From Corynebacterium ammoniagenes DSM 20306 (lineage in GTDB: Bacteria; Actinomycetota; Actinomycetes; Mycobacteriales; Mycobacteriaceae): a DNA stretch of 64,000 nucleotides. Under the pieces are notes generated by a model that was given only the letters and a program-made list of their open reading frames with translations, did not search any database and was not told where the DNA came from. The stretch covers positions 1,922,001 through 1,986,000 of the forward strand of contig NZ_CP009244.1 in NCBI RefSeq assembly GCF_001941425.1, in the 5' to 3' direction. This document shows positions 54,567 through 63,975 of this stretch, piece after piece (position 1 is the first letter of the stretch; the number at the start of each line of letters is the position of its first letter). The translations under genes and the position numbers were made by a program.

Positions 54567-55847
54567 ATGTCCTCTTCTCAACCCCGCACGTCCCTACCCC
54601 ATGAATCACATAACGCCGGCCGCTTTATCATCGCCAATGGCGTGCAAAATGTGGGTGACCAGCTAGTCGCAGCCAAGACGGTGCTGCCCTGGCTTTTTCA
54701 ATTCGCGGGAGTCCCGGCAGCGCTGACCGGTTTGCTCGTGCCCATTCGCGAGTCCGGCTCCATGCTGCCGCAAGCAGCGCTGACACCGTGGGTGCTCAAT
54801 GCTCCATCGCGGAAGAAGCTCTGGATTGTTGGCGGGATTATTCAGGCTCTTGCCGCATTCGGCATTGCGTTGGCCGCATTGCTTATCGATGCCCTGCCGC
54901 TGGGCATCACCGTCTTAGTCCTCCTCGGTGTTCTATCGGTCGGCCGCGCGCTGTGTTCTATCACCGGCAAGGACGTGCAAGGCAGCACCATTTCCAAAGG
55001 CAAGCGCGGAGTTATTACGGGCCGGGCTACCACGGTAGGTGGCATCGCCACGCTCGTCGTCAGCGGGCTATTGGCATTTGTCGATGATGTGGATCTCGCA
55101 GCCATCGTCACGCTGCTTTTAATCGGTGCCGCCTCGTGGGTCGTGGCTTCGCTGGTCTTTACCGGCATTATCGAACCCCACGACGCGCATCAGGATGCAC
55201 AAGAGGAAGATTCAGAGTCGGATTCCGAGCAACAGGGGCACTGGTGGACCGATACCTGGCAGTTATTTACTCAAGATAGGAAATTTCGCGACTTCGTCAT
55301 CGTGCGCTCGCTCATGCTGGTCTCGGCGCTATCCACCTCTTTTATCGTTGCGCTGTCGCATGCTGTGGGCAATGATTCCTTAAGCGGCCTGGCTGGCTTC
55401 GTGCTGGCCTCCGGTCTTGCGGCATTGATGGGTGGTGTGGTTTCCGGCCGCATGTCTGATATTTCCTCGCGCAAGGTCATGTCCGTCGGCGCCGCGATTG
55501 CCTCGGTGCTGCTGATTTTGATTGTGCTTGCCGCCCGGTTCCTGCCCCAGGACTGGAGCTTTTATCTTTTGCCCGTGGGCTTTTTCGCCATCAACTTAGT
55601 TCACACCGGCATTCGGGTTGCCCGCAAAACCTATGTGGTGGATATGGCCGAAGGTGACCAGCGCACCCGCTATGTGGCCTCCGCCAATACCCTCATGGGC
55701 GTGATATTGCTGCTGGTCGGTGCCGTATCCGCGGGCATTGCAATCTTCGGCAATGAAGCTGCCCTGCTATTTCTCGCAGGCATCGGTTTAGTGGGAACCT
55801 GGCGCGCCGGGAAGCTGCCGGAGGTATCGCAGAGCAAGCAAGATTAG
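54567..55847 (+). CDS. MFS transporter
   Basis: 426 residues with about 11-12 membrane segments (for example WIVGGIIQALAAFGIALAALLI, LAAIVTLLLIGAASWVVASLV). A charged loop of about 35 residues (EPHDAHQDAQEEDSESDSEQQGHWW) separates the two halves. Motif-A-like RMSDISSRKV is in the second half. TAAACT lies 8 nt before the ATG, suggesting a leaderless start, though it begins only 30 bp after the AztD-like gene. Substrate unknown. Confidence 0.85.
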   Translation: MSSSQPRTSLPHESHNAGRFIIANGVQNVGDQLVAAKTVLPWLFQFAGVPAALTGLLVPIRESGSMLPQAALTPWVLNAPSRKKLWIVGGIIQALAAFGIALAALLIDALPLGITVLVLLGVLSVGRALCSITGKDVQGSTISKGKRGVITGRATTVGGIATLVVSGLLAFVDDVDLAAIVTLLLIGAASWVVASLVFTGIIEPHDAHQDAQEEDSESDSEQQGHWWTDTWQLFTQDRKFRDFVIVRSLMLVSALSTSFIVALSHAVGNDSLSGLAGFVLASGLAALMGGVVSGRMSDISSRKVMSVGAAIASVLLILIVLAARFLPQDWSFYLLPVGFFAINLVHTGIRVARKTYVVDMAEGDQRTRYVASANTLMGVILLLVGAVSAGIAIFGNEAALLFLAGIGLVGTWRAGKLPEVSQSKQD

Positions 55848-55929
55848 GTGTTTCTGACGCACCGGACTTAGCGCAGCGTTATGATTGGCGTGGATACAAC
55901 CAAGCCTGACGTACAGGAGTATAAACCTA

Positions 55930-57417
55930 GTGCTAACTCAACCCTCCAGCGCAGTTGTCGTTCTTGCAGCTGGCGCCGGTACTCGCATGAAATCTGCTCG
56001 GCAGAAAACCCTGCATGAAATTGGCGGCAGATCTTTGCTCAGCCACGCTTTACATGCCGCAGCCGGACTCAACCCGGAACATATCGTGGCGGTTGTCGGC
56101 CACCAGCGCGACCAGGTCAGCCCCGCGGTTGATGTTGTCGCAGCGGAGCTAGGCCGCGACATCGTGCAGGCGGTGCAGGTAGAGCAAAAAGGCACCGGTC
56201 ATGCGGTCGGCTGTGGCTTGGCACCGATTCCGAATTTTGAAGGCACCGTTATTGTTACCAATGGTGATGTGCCATTGTTGCGTCCGGAGACCATCGATAA
56301 GCTGCGCGAAACCCACGTTGACCACGGCAATGCGGTGACTGTCTTGAGCATCGAATTAGATGACCCCACCGGTTATGGCCGCATTGTGCGCAATGATGCT
56401 GATGAGGTCACCGCTATCGTCGAGCACAAAGATGCAAACGACGAGCAGCGCACGATTTCTGAGGTCAACTCCGGCGTTTTTGCGTTTGACGCTAGTATTT
56501 TGCGCAACGCGCTGAGCAAGCTGGATTCCAATAACTCCCAGGGTGAGCTGTATATCACCGATGTGGTGGAAATCGCGCGCGAAGCAGGCCACCGCGTGGG
56601 TGCTTTTATTGCTGCCGATGCCGGCGAGTTGGAAGGTGTCAATGACCGCGTGCAATTAGCTGCGGCCGGCCGTGAGCTCAACCGCCGCTTGGTGAACCAA
56701 GCCATGCTCAATGGTGCCAATGTTATTGACCCGCTCACCACCTGGATTGGTGTGGATGTCACCATTGGCCGCGATGTCACCATTCACCCCGGCACTCAGC
56801 TGTGGGGAGCTACCCGCGTGGATGATGATGCCGTGATTGGCCCTGATACCACCCTGACTGACATGCAGGTCGGGCGCGGGGCAAGTGTGATTCGCACCCA
56901 CGGCGAAAAATCGGTCATTGGCCCCAACGCCAAGGTCGGACCGTTTACCTTCATCCGTCCCGATACCGAGTTGGGTGAGGACGGCAAGCTGGGCGGATTC
57001 GTGGAAGCTAAAAACGCCAAGATTGGTCGCGGTTCCAAGGTTCCGCACCTGACTTACATTGGTGATGCCACCGTCGGTGAGGAATCCAATATTGGTGCCT
57101 CCTCCGTGTTTGTAAATTATGACGGAGTAAATAAGCACCACACCACCATCGGCAGCCACGTGCGCACCGGTTCCGACACCATGTTCATCGCCCCGGTCAA
57201 CGTCGGCGACGGCGCGTATTCGGGCGCGGGCACCATCATTAAAGATGACGTTCCTCCAGGAGCGCTGGCGGTCTCTGGCGGTAAGCAGCGCAATATTGAA
57301 GGGTGGGTGCAAAAGAAGCGCCCCGGCACCCCGGCTGCGGAGGCAGCTGACGCGGCTTCGGATGGGGACACAGCTTCCCCAAAGGCCGACGATGATTCTG
57401 TAAATAGCGACGATTAG
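55930..57417 (+). CDS. glmU: bifunctional UDP-GlcNAc pyrophosphorylase / GlcN-1-P N-acetyltransferase
   Basis: 495 residues from a GTG ([20 protein letters not shown]). Uridylyltransferase half: [15 protein letters not shown] (about 12-26), [26 protein letters not shown]. Then the left-handed beta-helix acetyltransferase half from about 250: hexapeptide repeats [78 protein letters not shown], with catalytic-type His. A disordered acidic C-terminal tail follows. Supplies UDP-GlcNAc for cell wall and mycothiol. Confidence 0.97.
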   Translation: MLTQPSSAVVVLAAGAGTRMKSARQKTLHEIGGRSLLSHALHAAAGLNPEHIVAVVGHQRDQVSPAVDVVAAELGRDIVQAVQVEQKGTGHAVGCGLAPIPNFEGTVIVTNGDVPLLRPETIDKLRETHVDHGNAVTVLSIELDDPTGYGRIVRNDADEVTAIVEHKDANDEQRTISEVNSGVFAFDASILRNALSKLDSNNSQGELYITDVVEIAREAGHRVGAFIAADAGELEGVNDRVQLAAAGRELNRRLVNQAMLNGANVIDPLTTWIGVDVTIGRDVTIHPGTQLWGATRVDDDAVIGPDTTLTDMQVGRGASVIRTHGEKSVIGPNAKVGPFTFIRPDTELGEDGKLGGFVEAKNAKIGRGSKVPHLTYIGDATVGEESNIGASSVFVNYDGVNKHHTTIGSHVRTGSDTMFIAPVNVGDGAYSGAGTIIKDDVPPGALAVSGGKQRNIEGWVQKKRPGTPAAEAADAASDGDTASPKADDDSVNSDD

Positions 57418-57543
57418 TCTAGATTCAATGGGGTTATCATCATGTTGAACGGTAAATGTCCGTTGAGACTTTTACCGGTGATGTTCTTCCTTGATTAAAG
57501 AAGCGTCAAGCATTCCACACTCAATGAAAGGTCGAAGACCGCT

Positions 57544-58518
57544 ATGACCGGCAAGATTTCTGATAGCCGCAAGAATATGATGCTGTTTTCCGGACGCGCC
57601 CACCCAGATTTGGGAGAGGCCGTTGCCAAGGAACTGGGCACCGATTTGGTTCCCACTACCGCGCGCGACTTTGCTAATGGCGAAATCTTCATTCGCTTCG
57701 AAGAGTCCGTGCGCGGTGCTGACTGCTTCGTGTTGCAGTCGCACACGCAGCCTTTGAATAAGTGGCTCATGGAGCAGCTCATCATGATTGATGCGCTCAA
57801 GCGCGGCTCTGCCAAGCGCATCACGGCCATCTTGCCGTTTTACCCATATGCTCGCCAGGATAAAAAGCACCTCGGCCGTGAGCCCATCTCCGCCCGCCTG
57901 GTTGCTGACTTGTTGGCTGCTGCGGGCGCGGACCGCATTGTTTCGGTCGACCTGCACACCGACCAGATCCAGGGCTTTTTCGATGGCCCGGTAGATCACA
58001 TGCACGCCATGCCGATTTTGACGGAGTACATCCAGTCCAAGTACTCCATTGACAACATCGTCGTGGTCTCCCCCGACGCCGGTCGCGTCAAGGTGGCAGA
58101 AAAGTGGGCGCATGAGCTTGGCGATGCCCCGCTGGCCTTCGTACACAAGACCCGTTCCAACACCGAGGCCAATAAGACGGTCTCCAACCGCGTGGTCGGC
58201 GATATTGAGGGCAAGGACTGTATCTTGCTCGATGACATGATTGATACCGGCGGAACCATCGCTGGTGCTGTTCGCGTCCTGCGCGAGGCCGGTGCCCGCT
58301 CCGTTGTTATCGCGTGTACCCACGGTGTCTTCTCCGACCCTGCGCGTCAGCGTTTGTCCGAGTGCGGGGCGGAGGAAGTCATCACCACCGATACCCTGCC
58401 GCAGTCGACCGAAGGATGGAATAACCTCACCGTGCTGTCCATCGCTCCGCTGCTAGCACGCACCATCCACGAGATCTTTGAAAATGGTTCTGTAACCACC
58501 CTTTTCGAATCTGCTTAA
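57544..58518 (+). CDS. prsA: ribose-phosphate pyrophosphokinase (PRPP synthetase)
   Basis: 324 residues. Makes PRPP. Signature segments: RFEESVRGADCFVLQSH, YARQDKKHLGREPISARLVADLL, DLHTDQIQGFFDGPVDHM (metal/ATP site), SPDAGRVKVAEKWA and PRPP loop ILLDDMIDTGGTIAGA. It lies 126 bp after glmU; a CGGTAAA/TTTACCG hairpin is in the gap. Its terminator overlaps the next start codon. Confidence 0.97.
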   Translation: MTGKISDSRKNMMLFSGRAHPDLGEAVAKELGTDLVPTTARDFANGEIFIRFEESVRGADCFVLQSHTQPLNKWLMEQLIMIDALKRGSAKRITAILPFYPYARQDKKHLGREPISARLVADLLAAAGADRIVSVDLHTDQIQGFFDGPVDHMHAMPILTEYIQSKYSIDNIVVVSPDAGRVKVAEKWAHELGDAPLAFVHKTRSNTEANKTVSNRVVGDIEGKDCILLDDMIDTGGTIAGAVRVLREAGARSVVIACTHGVFSDPARQRLSECGAEEVITTDTLPQSTEGWNNLTVLSIAPLLARTIHEIFENGSVTTLFESA

Positions 58519-58530
58519 GCTCTCGCGCAC

Positions 58531-58575
58531 GCTACCCTGGGATTCATGACTGATGAGTCCCAGGGTAGCTTTTTT
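58531..58575 (+). terminator. prsA terminator that contains the next gene's start codon
   Basis: Perfect 12-bp stem GCTACCCTGGGA / TCCCAGGGTAGC, loop of 15 nt, then TTTTTT (58570-58575). The ATG of the DNA alkylation repair gene (58546-58548) is in the loop. Confidence 0.9.
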
Positions 58576-59328
58576 GATCCGCAACGCGGCAGCGACAGCG
58601 CCGACGGCAGCGATGGCCAGGCCCTTGCACGCGGCGTGGTGGCGGCATTGAAAGAGCACGCTGATGCCGAGCAGGCCGTGGCGATGTCTGCCTATATGCG
58701 CGAGCGCTTTGAGTTTTTCGGCATTTCCGCTGCCCCGCGACGGGCGGCGGTCAAGCATATTTTGTCCGGGATGCACCTTAATTGGGATTTCGTCCACGCT
58801 CTATGGGCCTATCCGCAGCGCGAGTGCCACTACGTGGCCGTCGATCACTTGCGCCGGCAGAAGCTCACCATCGCCGATCTGGAGGATTTGCAGCAACTGG
58901 TGGAGTCGCAATCGTGGTGGGATACCGTAGACCACTTGGCAAAATGCGCCGGCACGGCGCTTATCCCCGGCAGCCGCGGGCGAGGCGCGGAGCCAAATTC
59001 GCTAGCCGATGCCGCCGCGGCTCGCGCGCTCATGCTCGAATGGGCTGTCAGTGAAAATATGTGGACCCGCCGCACCGCCATCTTGTGCCAATTAAGTTTC
59101 GGGGAGAAAACAGATACGGAACTGCTGCGCGAGGTCCTCGAAAGCAACCTGGGCGCAGAGGCGAGATTTTCTTCCGAGTTTTTCATTACCAAAGCCATCG
59201 GTTGGGCGTTGCGCGATTACTCCCGCGACAATCCGCAATGGGTACATGATTTTGTGAATGCGCACGCCCCCGAAAGTGATTTAGCGCTAGCCAAATTGTC
59301 GCGCAAAGAGGCATTGAAGCACTTGTAA
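58546..59328 (+). CDS. DNA alkylation repair (AlkD-like HEAT-repeat) protein
   Basis: 260 residues. ALK repeats of the AlkC/AlkD glycosylase family: AVAMSAYMRERFEFFGISAAPRRAAVKHIL (about 45-75), WAYPQRECHYVAVDHLRR, SQSWWDTVDHLAKCAGTALI (about 121-140) with the WWDTVD motif, and ENMWTRRTAILCQL. AlkD removes 3- and 7-methylpurines. The 35 N-terminal residues before GQALARGVV are non-conserved; the ATG lies in the loop of the prsA terminator, so the true start may be a GTG further in, or transcription may be limited by read-through. Confidence 0.85.
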   Translation: MTDESQGSFFDPQRGSDSADGSDGQALARGVVAALKEHADAEQAVAMSAYMRERFEFFGISAAPRRAAVKHILSGMHLNWDFVHALWAYPQRECHYVAVDHLRRQKLTIADLEDLQQLVESQSWWDTVDHLAKCAGTALIPGSRGRGAEPNSLADAAAARALMLEWAVSENMWTRRTAILCQLSFGEKTDTELLREVLESNLGAEARFSSEFFITKAIGWALRDYSRDNPQWVHDFVNAHAPESDLALAKLSRKEALKHL

Positions 59329-59641
59329 CCGTTTTGTAATATTTGAGACGATCCCACTGGTTATCGCGCGTTCCAATTGAGGAATAGGGATTATTTCGAG
59401 AAATTGCGCCGATTAATTGGAAATTCCATTTGATTTTAGATCACAAATGCCGTTTATAATTGAAAAGTTGAATTCATGCAGCGTATGGCTTTAAAGCTTC
59501 AGATTATGCTCACACGTGAATTCTTTTTTACTTTCGTTGAGCCTGAACCTGCAGCCTTTTTCACTTAGCCTCCGCGCATGATTCTTTAATCGTATTCGCA
59601 GTATTTCGAATCGAACTTAAAATCATTATTGGAGTTTAAAC
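59329..59641 (+). promoter_or_regulatory. 312-bp AT-rich leader upstream of ykvI-like gene
   Basis: Contains a consensus -10 TATAAT at 59455-59460, a 30-codon Phe-rich ORF (59476-59568) and a hairpin before the ykvI ribosome-binding site: ATGATT-(CT)-TTAA with TTAAAATCAT (59578-59626), enclosing ATTCG/CGAAT. No classic hairpin-plus-T-run terminator lies between the small ORF and ykvI. Confidence 0.55.
59476..59568 (+). CDS. putative Phe-rich leader peptide
   Basis: 30-residue ORF (ATG 59476-59478, TAG 59566-59568), 15 nt after the end of TATAAT, so close to leaderless. Its C-terminal half reads REFFFTFVEPEPAAFFT: six Phe in 15 residues, echoing the FFFAFFFTF of the E. coli pheA leader. Positioned in the leader of an APC-superfamily transporter gene. 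A role in Phe-dependent control is inference; no conservation data available. Confidence 0.5.
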   Translation: MQRMALKLQIMLTREFFFTFVEPEPAAFFT

Positions 59642-60991
59642 ATGAAAAAAGCGGTCATTTTGGGTATGGCCTATTTCAGTTGCACCGTCGGAGCTGGCTT
59701 TGCCTCCGGCCAGGAAATGCTGCAATATTATGCCGCTTTCGGTGGCTGGGGAATCATCGGCGCGGTTATCGCACTGGTTTTGATGCCACTGATTGCGCTG
59801 ATTGCCATGCAGTACGGCAGCTACTTCCAAGCAACGTCACATGATCGCGTGTTTACTTCTGTGACTTCCAAGGTCATGGCGCGCTTCATTGACTACACCA
59901 TTACCTTTACGCAGTTTTGTATTTCCTTTGTCATGCTCGCTGGTGCGGGCGCGAACCTGAACCAGCAATTTGGCACCCCTCTGTGGTTCGGCTCCGCACT
60001 GATGGCAGTAGCCGTAATTATCTGTGGCTTTTTCAACGTGGAAAAGGTCACCAATATCTTGGGCTCGATCACGCCATTTATCGTGGTCTTGCTGGTCATT
60101 ATCTCCATCCACTCTTACCTGAACCCACCAGCGGATATCGGGGCAGCCTTCCAGTTCGCGCAGGATAATGTGTCCACCACGCTGCCAAATTGGTGGGTCT
60201 CAACCTTTAACTACGTAGGTATTGCCATGATGGGTGGCATTTCCATGGGCATTATCATGGGCGGCGACATGCTGGATTTGAAGACCGCCGGCCGTGGTGG
60301 CATGCTCGGCGGACTACTCTTTGGCATCTTGCTGGTCATGATGGTTATCGCAGTCTTGTTCAACTCCGAAACCGTCTATGACTCCGCCCTGCCGACCCTG
60401 AGTCTGATTACCGCGATCAGCCAACCGCTAGGCACCTTCGCAGCGCTTGTCATCTACGTGATGATCTTCTCTACCGCACTCGGCAACTTCTACTCCTTGA
60501 GCCGTCGTGTGGTTGCGAAGAAACCACAGCACTTCCTCAAAGTACTAGTCCTGCTCGTCATCATTGGTTTCGCACTGTCCTTCCTCGACTTTGCCACCTT
60601 GGTCGGCTGGGTCTTCCCAGTCACCGGTTACTTGGCTCTGGTGATGATTGTGGTGCTGATTTGGACCTGGCTCTCACGTGGTCGTTCCGAAATGACCGTC
60701 GAGATGAAGCGTCGCGATAAGATCCGCAACCTTGCTCTGCGCATGATTGACCCGAAGCAGAAGTTCACCACGGCGCATCGCCGCCAGCTCTCGGAAGAAA
60801 TCATGGGTTCTAACCTCGCTGGCAAACACTTGGAAAAGGTCGCGATCTCCGAAGCCGTGGAAGAGCTCTCTGCTGATGCCGATTCTGGCTTTGACCCGGA
60901 TGAGTTCACGCCTCCGAAATCTGTGATCTCCCACAGCTCTAAACCCGTGGGCAAAGACGCCCCGGAGACTAAAGCATCGGATGAAAAGTAG
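59642..60991 (+). CDS. YkvI-family membrane protein (amino acid permease fold)
   Basis: 449 residues. Eleven or so membrane segments beginning KKAVILGMAYFSCTVGAGFASGQEMLQYY, the family's conserved start, followed by GGWGIIGAVIALVLMPLIALIAMQYG. About 100 cytoplasmic residues follow the last helix (from SRGRSEMTVEMKRRDKIRN to the stop), much longer than the B. subtilis YkvI. The family belongs to the APC superfamily; the transported compound is unknown. GGAG upstream. Its long leader contains a Phe-rich ORF. Confidence 0.88.
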   Translation: MKKAVILGMAYFSCTVGAGFASGQEMLQYYAAFGGWGIIGAVIALVLMPLIALIAMQYGSYFQATSHDRVFTSVTSKVMARFIDYTITFTQFCISFVMLAGAGANLNQQFGTPLWFGSALMAVAVIICGFFNVEKVTNILGSITPFIVVLLVIISIHSYLNPPADIGAAFQFAQDNVSTTLPNWWVSTFNYVGIAMMGGISMGIIMGGDMLDLKTAGRGGMLGGLLFGILLVMMVIAVLFNSETVYDSALPTLSLITAISQPLGTFAALVIYVMIFSTALGNFYSLSRRVVAKKPQHFLKVLVLLVIIGFALSFLDFATLVGWVFPVTGYLALVMIVVLIWTWLSRGRSEMTVEMKRRDKIRNLALRMIDPKQKFTTAHRRQLSEEIMGSNLAGKHLEKVAISEAVEELSADADSGFDPDEFTPPKSVISHSSKPVGKDAPETKASDEK

Positions 60992-61041
60992 CGTGCTTTG
61001 ATAGCTTGAGCTTTCCCAATGTAATTTGTGGGTAAGGTTAT

Positions 61042-61098
61042 GCAGCTGGTAAGTTTAAGGCCGTCTCGGCGAGGGCCGTGAACTACCAGCTGCTTTTT
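61042..61098 (+). terminator. intrinsic terminator of the ykvI-like gene
   Basis: Perfect 10-bp stem GCAGCTGGTA / TACCAGCTGC then TTTTT; inner GGCC pairs. Confidence 0.9.
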
Positions 61099-61262
61099 GT
61101 ATGCCGATGGTTCATAGCCGTTATCGACGCGATGAGTATGCACACGCCTGCGATGACTCGACCAAGACGAGATTCATTGGCAGGCTTTTCTTTTCGCAAG
61201 AACCTCGCCTCACCACTGAATTGACTTGAATAGATACTTTCAACATTTTCTGAGGAGAAAAC

Positions 61263-61910
61263 ATGGCACAGCGCCCAATCATTAAGGCACAAGCCCGCAC
61301 CGAATTCGGCAAGGGCGCCGCACGTCGCCTGCGTCGCGCAGGCCAGGTTCCTGGTGTTATCTACGGTTCCAACACCGAGCCAATCCACTTCGCAGCCGAT
61401 ATCTTGGAGCTGCACTCTTTGATCCGTAACTACGGCGCTAACGCTGTTTTGGAGCTCGAGATCGACGGCGACCAGCACCTGACCATGGTTAAGGCTATCG
61501 ACCAAAACGTCTTGACCCTGGACATGGACCACCTTGACCTGCTGTCGATTAAGCGCGGCGAGAAGGTTGAAGTTGAGGTTCCATTGACCCTCGTTGGCGA
61601 GCCTGCCCCAGGTCTGATGTTCATCTCCGACACCGACGTTCTGTTGGTTGAGTCTGACGTACTGAACATTCCAGAAGAGATCGAAGTTTCCATCGAAGGC
61701 CTGGAAGACGGCACCGTTGTTACCGCTGGCGAGGTTAACCTGCCAGAGGGCACCACCCTGATTGCTGACCCAGAGTCCCCAATCGTTTCCATCTCCGAGC
61801 CACAGGTTGACGAGGAGATCGAGGAAGCTGCTGAGGCTGCTGAAGAAGGCGGCGCTGAAGCTGGCGCTGAGTCCGTAGAAGAAGCTGGCGAGGAAAAGTC
61901 TGAGGACTAA
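61263..61910 (+). CDS. rplY: 50S ribosomal protein L25/general stress protein Ctc
   Basis: 215 residues. L25 domain at about 1-95 (IIKAQARTEFGKGAARRLRRAGQVPGVIYGSNTEPIHFA) that binds 5S rRNA, the TL5/Ctc C-terminal beta domain (PLTLVGEPAPGL... VSIEGLEDGTVVTAGEVNLPEGTTLI) and an acidic Glu/Ala tail of about 40 residues. SD: GAGGAG. Next to pth as in other actinobacteria. Confidence 0.96.
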   Translation: MAQRPIIKAQARTEFGKGAARRLRRAGQVPGVIYGSNTEPIHFAADILELHSLIRNYGANAVLELEIDGDQHLTMVKAIDQNVLTLDMDHLDLLSIKRGEKVEVEVPLTLVGEPAPGLMFISDTDVLLVESDVLNIPEEIEVSIEGLEDGTVVTAGEVNLPEGTTLIADPESPIVSISEPQVDEEIEEAAEAAEEGGAEAGAESVEEAGEEKSED

Positions 61911-61931
61911 TCCTTTCGGGCTTTCAGCCCA

Positions 61932-62011
61932 GCTTGATTGAGCTCCAACTCAATCAAGCGATACATAAGCGCCCGCTGCAGGAGACCATCACGGTCTTTA
62001 CAGCGGGCGCT
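61932..62011 (+). terminator. tandem terminator hairpins after rplY
   Basis: Hairpin one GCTTGATTGAG/CTCAATCAAGC (61932-61959), hairpin two AGCGCCCGCTG/CAGCGGGCGCT (61968-62011) with inner GACC/GGTC. Both stems are perfect; T-runs are short. Confidence 0.75.
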
Positions 62012-62029
62012 GTGCTTTAATGGACAATC

Positions 62030-62563
62030 ATGAGCAGCGAAGCATTATTGGTGGTGGGGCTAGGAAACCCCGGCCCGAAATACGAACGTACTCGGCACAA
62101 TATTGGCTTTGACGCAGCCGAAGAACTGGCCAAGAGTCACGGCGGAAACTTTTCCGCACACAAGCGCACCAACGCCGATGTTGCTGAGATTAATATCCGC
62201 GGCCGGAAGGTCATCGTGGCGAAACCGCGAACCTTTATGAATGTCTCTGGCGGCGCGGTCAAGGCTTTGGCGAATTATTTCAAGATCTCCCCCGCCAACA
62301 TCGTGGTCATCCACGATGAATTGGACATGGATTTCGGCGAGGTCCGCCTGCGTCGTGGCGGCGGCGACCACGGCCACAATGGCTTGCGCGATACCACCAA
62401 GGCTTTAGGCACAAAAGAGTACTACCGTTTATCCTGTGGAATTGGACGCCCACCGGGACGCATGGCGCCAGCAGCGTTTGTTCTCAAGCCCTTCGCGCGC
62501 AAGGAGCTCGAAGAGCTGCCGATTATCTGCGCTGATGCCGCGGACCTGATTGAACAGATGTAG
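62030..62563 (+). CDS. pth: aminoacyl-tRNA (peptidyl-tRNA) hydrolase
   Basis: 177 residues. Pth motifs: VGLGNPGPKYERTRHNIGFDAAEEL (catalytic His in RHNIGFD), KPRTFMNVSGGAVKALANYF, VIHDELDMDFGEVRLRRGGGDHGHNGLRDTTKALG. Releases tRNA from stalled peptidyl-tRNA. Follows rplY, the usual pairing. Confidence 0.95.
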   Translation: MSSEALLVVGLGNPGPKYERTRHNIGFDAAEELAKSHGGNFSAHKRTNADVAEINIRGRKVIVAKPRTFMNVSGGAVKALANYFKISPANIVVIHDELDMDFGEVRLRRGGGDHGHNGLRDTTKALGTKEYYRLSCGIGRPPGRMAPAAFVLKPFARKELEELPIICADAADLIEQM

Positions 62564-62599
62564 GTCTTTGGGGCCTGCGAACTACTACAGTGGTGCAGT

Positions 62600-63457
62600 A
62601 TGAAACTCGCGACTGTTAATACCGCTTTTGGAACCACCGCCGTGCGCATCGAGGGAAAACCTACCTCGTTGTCACATTCCACCATGCTCACGGGCATTGA
62701 ACTGGATTTCGATGATGTCGGAGCCTTATTGCGCAGCGGCGATTGGGCCAAAGCGGCAGAGCTGTCAGGTGAGCCCATGGTCTTTGCCACCGAGGACTTA
62801 GCACCAGTTGTCCCCCACCCGGAGAAAATTATCTGCGTGGGGTTGAACTACGCCAAACACATCCGCGAGATGAACCGGGACTATCCGGAGCACCCCACCT
62901 TATTTATCAAATTCGCTGATGCCCTTACCGGGCCCTATGACGATATTTATATCCCCGAATACGGCACTAAGAAGCTGGATTATGAAGGGGAGCTGGCGGT
63001 GGTTATCGGAAAGCGTGCGCACCGCGTGACACAAAAGGACGCGCTGGACCATGTTGCGGGCTATGCCATCATGAATGATTACACCCTGCGCGATATCCAG
63101 CGTCAGACCACGCAATTTCATGCGGGCAAGTCTTTTTATCGCACCGCTGGATTTGGCCCGTGGTTGACCACCTCTGATGAGTGGTCACCGGGCAATCACG
63201 CCCGGGTACGCACGACGTTAGATGGTGTGGTCAAACAAGACGATGACACCGATGACCTGATCTTTTCCGTCGCGCAGCTGATTGAGTTTTGCTCGTCGCT
63301 CTACCCTCTCAACCCGGGCGATGTCATTGTCACCGGCACCCCGGAGGGCGTGGGTTTTGCGCGCGATGAGTTCATCCAAGATGGCCAAACCGTACGCATT
63401 GAAATCGACGGCTTGGGCCATATTGAAAACACCACGCACTTTGGCGATTCCCACTAG
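62600..63457 (+). CDS. fumarylacetoacetate hydrolase (FAH) family protein
   Basis: 285 residues. FAH fold with metal ligands in DYEGELAVVIGKRAHRV (about 127-143), ICVGLNYAKHIREM, GYAIMNDYTLRDIQRQ, AGKSFYRTAGFGPWLTT and VIVTGTPEGVGFARDEF. Acts on a carbon-carbon or enol bond of an acidic substrate (fumarylpyruvate or 2-hydroxyhepta-2,4-diene-1,7-dioate type); exact substrate unknown. Lies 36 bp after pth. Confidence 0.9.
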   Translation: MKLATVNTAFGTTAVRIEGKPTSLSHSTMLTGIELDFDDVGALLRSGDWAKAAELSGEPMVFATEDLAPVVPHPEKIICVGLNYAKHIREMNRDYPEHPTLFIKFADALTGPYDDIYIPEYGTKKLDYEGELAVVIGKRAHRVTQKDALDHVAGYAIMNDYTLRDIQRQTTQFHAGKSFYRTAGFGPWLTTSDEWSPGNHARVRTTLDGVVKQDDDTDDLIFSVAQLIEFCSSLYPLNPGDVIVTGTPEGVGFARDEFIQDGQTVRIEIDGLGHIENTTHFGDSH

Positions 63458-63483
63458 GCGGCACTAGCTGGTGCTAAATACGC

Positions 63484-63975
63484 CTACTCTTCTTCGCGCA
63501 CATCTTCTGCCGCCTGCTTTTCACGCTGCCGGACTGCATCATTCCCGGCTGCGGCAGAAGCTCGCACTGGTGCCTTCGCGGGATGTTTTTCTTGCCATGC
63601 GCGCTTGGTTGCTTCGGACTTTTTATAGTTGCGCAGCGCCAACAGGCCCACCACGATGCCGATGGCAATGGGTACCCAGATTTTGCTGTAGTCCAGCATT
63701 AACACGACCCAGCCGGGAAGCTCCGGCAGGTTGATATCAATATTGAAGCTGGGAGTAGGCAGGTCAATCTGCGGCAAGCTCGGTGTGGGCAGATGGATTT
63801 GCGGCAGCGCGGGCAGCGAGGGAAGCGAGATGTCGAAGTCAGGCAAGAAAGACAGCAACCACTTCACAAACCGTGAGACAAAAGGCGCCAGGATAATCAC
63901 GGCAATGGCCCAGCCGCCTTTGCCCAGCCCGGCTAGGATGGGATAACCCACGCGCTTGAGCGTGCTGGATTCCAT
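63484..63975 (-). CDS. hypothetical membrane protein with LP-rich repeats (5' end near window edge)
   Basis: 163 residues from the ATG at 63973-63975 (GAGG upstream), but the frame is open to the window end (codons for RGAKRREA precede it), so the N-terminus may be longer. Hydrophobic segment about 15-45 (GGWAIAVIILAPFVSRFVKWLLSFLP), a repeated Leu-Pro region (LPSLPALPQIHLPTPSLPQIDLPTPSF, about 50-77), a second helix (WVVLMLDYSKIWVPIAIGIVVGLLAL) and a basic tail. No named family. Confidence 0.65.
   Translation of the reverse strand: MESSTLKRVGYPILAGLGKGGWAIAVIILAPFVSRFVKWLLSFLPDFDISLPSLPALPQIHLPTPSLPQIDLPTPSFNIDINLPELPGWVVLMLDYSKIWVPIAIGIVVGLLALRNYKKSEATKRAWQEKHPAKAPVRASAAAGNDAVRQREKQAAEDVREEE

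Noticed and set aside
59470-59529. GAATTCA/TGAATTC inverted repeat followed by six T, as an attenuator terminator
   Set aside because: The stem is only 7 A/T-rich base pairs around a 40-nt loop; the T-run is better explained as Phe codons of the small ORF.
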